DNA of 17,249 nt from JBGTIS01 sp041745535 (lineage in GTDB: Bacteria > Bacteroidota > Bacteroidia > Cytophagales > Cyclobacteriaceae): assembly GCA_041745535.1 (NCBI GenBank), contig JBGTIS010000069.1, positions 1 to 17,249 of the forward strand, given 5' to 3'. The notes under the pieces are model-generated. The model saw nothing but the letters and a program-made list of their open reading frames with translations. It had not been told where the DNA came from and did no database searches. Shown here piece by piece: positions 15,473 to 17,249 of this stretch. Position 1 is the stretch's first letter, and the number at the start of each line of letters is the position of its first letter. A program made the translations under genes and the position numbers.

Positions 15473-16342
15473 ATGATACTAAGGAGCTTATTATGGTTGT
15501 TTCTATTGTTTGTGCCCTTTTTCGCTATGGCACAAAAGAAACCAAAAAGAATTACAGGCGGACATAAAATGTCGCAGTGGTTTATTGGGATAAAATCGGG
15601 CATTAATTTCACCGGCATTCAGCCGCGGCAATCGCATTCTGAATTCAGCAATATTGCTGAATTGGATGGTACAAGTAACTACAACAAAAATTATAATAAA
15701 CTCACTAAAAATGCAGGTTCGCAAATTGGCTTAACTACAACTTTTGCCCCATTTCCCCTGCTTTATATTTCACTTCAACCTGTATTTATCAATTTAAATT
15801 ATACCTATAAAAATGAATTAATCTGGAAAGATGAGTCTAATCCGGATAACAGTCTGATTTTGCGGTATGGCCATACACAATCTCTAAGTTATTTAGAAAT
15901 ACCACTGATTTTCAGAGTTAACGGAGGAAACCAGAAAGTAAAGCCTTTTGTACAGGCTGGTGGCTTTTATGGCAGGCTCCTCAATGCCAGCAAATCGGTA
16001 AAAACTTCTGGTACTGACAGAGCTTCCGGTGGCACTAATGAGTTTGACCATGGTACGCAAACCACCCGGGTAAGGTCTCTGTATTTAAAATCGCAGGTAG
16101 GTGTATTAGGTGGTGGTGGCATTTCCTACAATCTGGGTGGGATTATGGTGAGTTTAAATGCGAATTTTAAATTTGGGTTAAATAATATCGTTGATGCCAA
16201 ACATCGGTATTCCGAAACCCGGCAGCTTACCGGTTTTGGCAATGTATTGGATGACGTCCGTACAAAGAACCTTGAAATATCATTCAGTTGCTTATTTCCT
16301 CTAAAGTTTCTTACTAAAAGCTTTGAACCGATTATTCTTTAA
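15473..16342 (+). CDS. PorT-family outer-membrane beta-barrel protein
   Basis: A 289-residue protein. Residues 1-20 are a signal peptide (L-R, hydrophobic core, A-M-A before Q21-K-K). The mature part is a series of amphipathic strands and polar loops with features of the OMP_b-brl_2 (PorT-like) fold: I-G-I-K-S-G-I-N, a central S-L-S-Y-L-E-I-P-L-I-F-R strand, K-P-F-V-Q-A-G-G-F-Y-G and V-G-V-L-G-G-G-G-I-S-Y. This fits an 8-strand outer-membrane barrel. PorT itself is a T9SS component, but many members of this family are unrelated to secretion, and I would not assign the porT symbol. A lipoprotein gene follows after 20 bp, likely in the same transcript. The ATG at 15473 is preferred because it yields the signal peptide. 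Confidence 0.88.
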   Translation: MILRSLLWLFLLFVPFFAMAQKKPKRITGGHKMSQWFIGIKSGINFTGIQPRQSHSEFSNIAELDGTSNYNKNYNKLTKNAGSQIGLTTTFAPFPLLYISLQPVFINLNYTYKNELIWKDESNPDNSLILRYGHTQSLSYLEIPLIFRVNGGNQKVKPFVQAGGFYGRLLNASKSVKTSGTDRASGGTNEFDHGTQTTRVRSLYLKSQVGVLGGGGISYNLGGIMVSLNANFKFGLNNIVDAKHRYSETRQLTGFGNVLDDVRTKNLEISFSCLFPLKFLTKSFEPIIL

Positions 16343-16362
16343 AAAGTCATTTGAGATTGACT

Positions 16363-17249
16363 ATGAAAACACATATAAAAAGTATAAATATTTTTGTTAC
16401 CCTGAGCTTACTGCTGTTTGCCTGCGACCTATCAGACAATGAATTTGAACCTGGACTTAGTTTTTCCAGGATATTCAACACCCCTGTTTTTTCAGGATCA
16501 TACGATCCGTTAGGCATTGTACAAACATCAGACAGTGGTTACCTGACCCTGGCAGCCTCTGACAACTGGAATGTCTATCTTTTAAAAGCCGATCATCGTG
16601 GTGAATATAGCTGGGATATGGAACTTCCCACACCATATGTAAGCCCATTATCCGGCATCCATAAAATTGAGAATGAATTTTATTTTTTCTGTATGGATGA
16701 AGTCACCCTTGGTACTTACCTGATGAAAATTAATTTGAATGGAGATAATCCGGAAGTAGTACGATCGTATCCGGAAATTATTTATCCATTAAGCGCGGAT
16801 CTAACGCCAAGTGGCTTTATCATTCAAAGTTATAATCGGGATTCGCGTAAAACAAAGCTTACTAAGCTTGATGCTAGCCAGCGCATTGACTGGAGCGCAG
16901 AGTATCCGGTGCTGGAAGACGTGGAAGAGCGCGTTATTAGGCACCTTACCCGTTTGGGAAAACGGATTCCTTTTTTCACAGGTTATGTGGAAGGTGCAGG
17001 CAACCAAGGATATTATTACCTGAATGGATTTTATAATTTTACGGTTTCTATGATATTTACCAATATTTCCGATGGCGAACCTATGGGCGTAGTCAATGGA
17101 TTCAGAGACCAGGGAGGAATCAATGCCGCGGTTCACTTATCAGATCATACATTTGCTGTTTCCCGATATGATTTTGGCGACAACTTTTTATTACCTTCAG
17201 TAGCGATTGATCTGAGTGCCATCAGTTTTAGTGGTGATTGGGAGGCAAA
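16363..17249 (+). CDS. Lipoprotein, beta-propeller-like, 3' partial
   Basis: An open frame from ATG 16363 to the window end, 295 codons without a stop. The first 21 residues are a lipoprotein signal: K2, K6, a hydrophobic run and the lipobox L-F-A-C with Cys21, then D-L-S-D-N-E. The next part has Q-T-S-D-S-G-Y-L-T-L-A-A-S-D, V-Y-L-L-K-A-D and G-E-Y-S-W, a motif pattern common in Bacteroidota beta-propeller lipoproteins. Further strand-rich segments follow, such as Y-L-M-K-I-N-L-N-G-D and T-K-L-T-K-L-D. The gene sits 20 bp behind the PorT-like barrel gene, suggesting a linked envelope function. Its end lies outside the window, so total length and any C-terminal domain are unknown. I do not recognise a specific family. 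Confidence 0.85.
   Translation, partial: MKTHIKSINIFVTLSLLLFACDLSDNEFEPGLSFSRIFNTPVFSGSYDPLGIVQTSDSGYLTLAASDNWNVYLLKADHRGEYSWDMELPTPYVSPLSGIHKIENEFYFFCMDEVTLGTYLMKINLNGDNPEVVRSYPEIIYPLSADLTPSGFIIQSYNRDSRKTKLTKLDASQRIDWSAEYPVLEDVEERVIRHLTRLGKRIPFFTGYVEGAGNQGYYYLNGFYNFTVSMIFTNISDGEPMGVVNGFRDQGGINAAVHLSDHTFAVSRYDFGDNFLLPSVAIDLSAISFSGDWEA

Noticed and set aside
15331..15567. 78-codon frame with a hydrophobic N-terminus before the PorT-like gene
   Set aside because: It starts with TTG, overlaps the PorT-like gene in another frame and loses protein-like character after the hydrophobic T-rich stretch.
16801..17136. 111-codon - strand frame near the right end
   Set aside because: It is antisense to the lipoprotein frame, which has a clear lipobox and remains open to the window end.

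Overview
The window looks like a chromosomal segment from a Bacteroidota bacterium, probably of the Cytophagales type. The evidence is a type IX secretion (T9SS) type B C-terminal domain (CHU_C, gliding-motility-associated), a PorP/SprF-family protein directly downstream, AT-rich spacers, weak Shine-Dalgarno sequences, and AxAQ-type signal peptides. Every gene I can support lies on the + strand. I see no tRNA, rRNA, CRISPR array, insertion sequence or phage gene.

Region 1 (1-9329) is a T9SS surface-protein locus. It opens inside a giant secreted adhesin whose 5' end lies outside the window; 2268 residues are visible. I resolve about 20 beta-sandwich modules: three near-identical 98-residue cadherin-like repeats, a mixed array of about fifteen further modules, a PKD-like domain and a CHU_C sorting domain. 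Part of the array is a duplicated four-module block. The adhesin is followed after 56 bp by a PorP/SprF-family outer-membrane protein, and 16 bp later by a secreted beta-propeller/coiled-coil/OmpA protein. The likely scheme is that T9SS exports the adhesin, the SprF-like protein engages its type B CTD at the outer membrane, and the OmpA-domain protein ties the assembly to peptidoglycan.

Region 2 (9330-12098) holds a Wzx-like polysaccharide flippase and a GT-B glycosyltransferase, suggesting export of a surface glycan. An AT-rich spacer of 388 bp follows, with no convincing gene.

Region 3 (12487-15266) holds a membrane-anchored coiled-coil protein of a Bacteroidota family that I recall is often mislabelled as a tRNA methyltransferase, a TPR lipoprotein, and a Gfo/Idh/MocA oxidoreductase 18 bp downstream of the lipoprotein gene.

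Region 4 (15473-17249) holds a PorT-type outer-membrane beta-barrel protein and, 20 bp later, a lipoprotein gene that runs off the window end.

I found no clearly new system. The best leads are the internal architecture of the adhesin (a duplicated D-E-E-F module block and mosaic 294-bp repeats), its pairing with the SprF-like and OmpA proteins, and two short symmetric DNA elements upstream of the region 3 genes.
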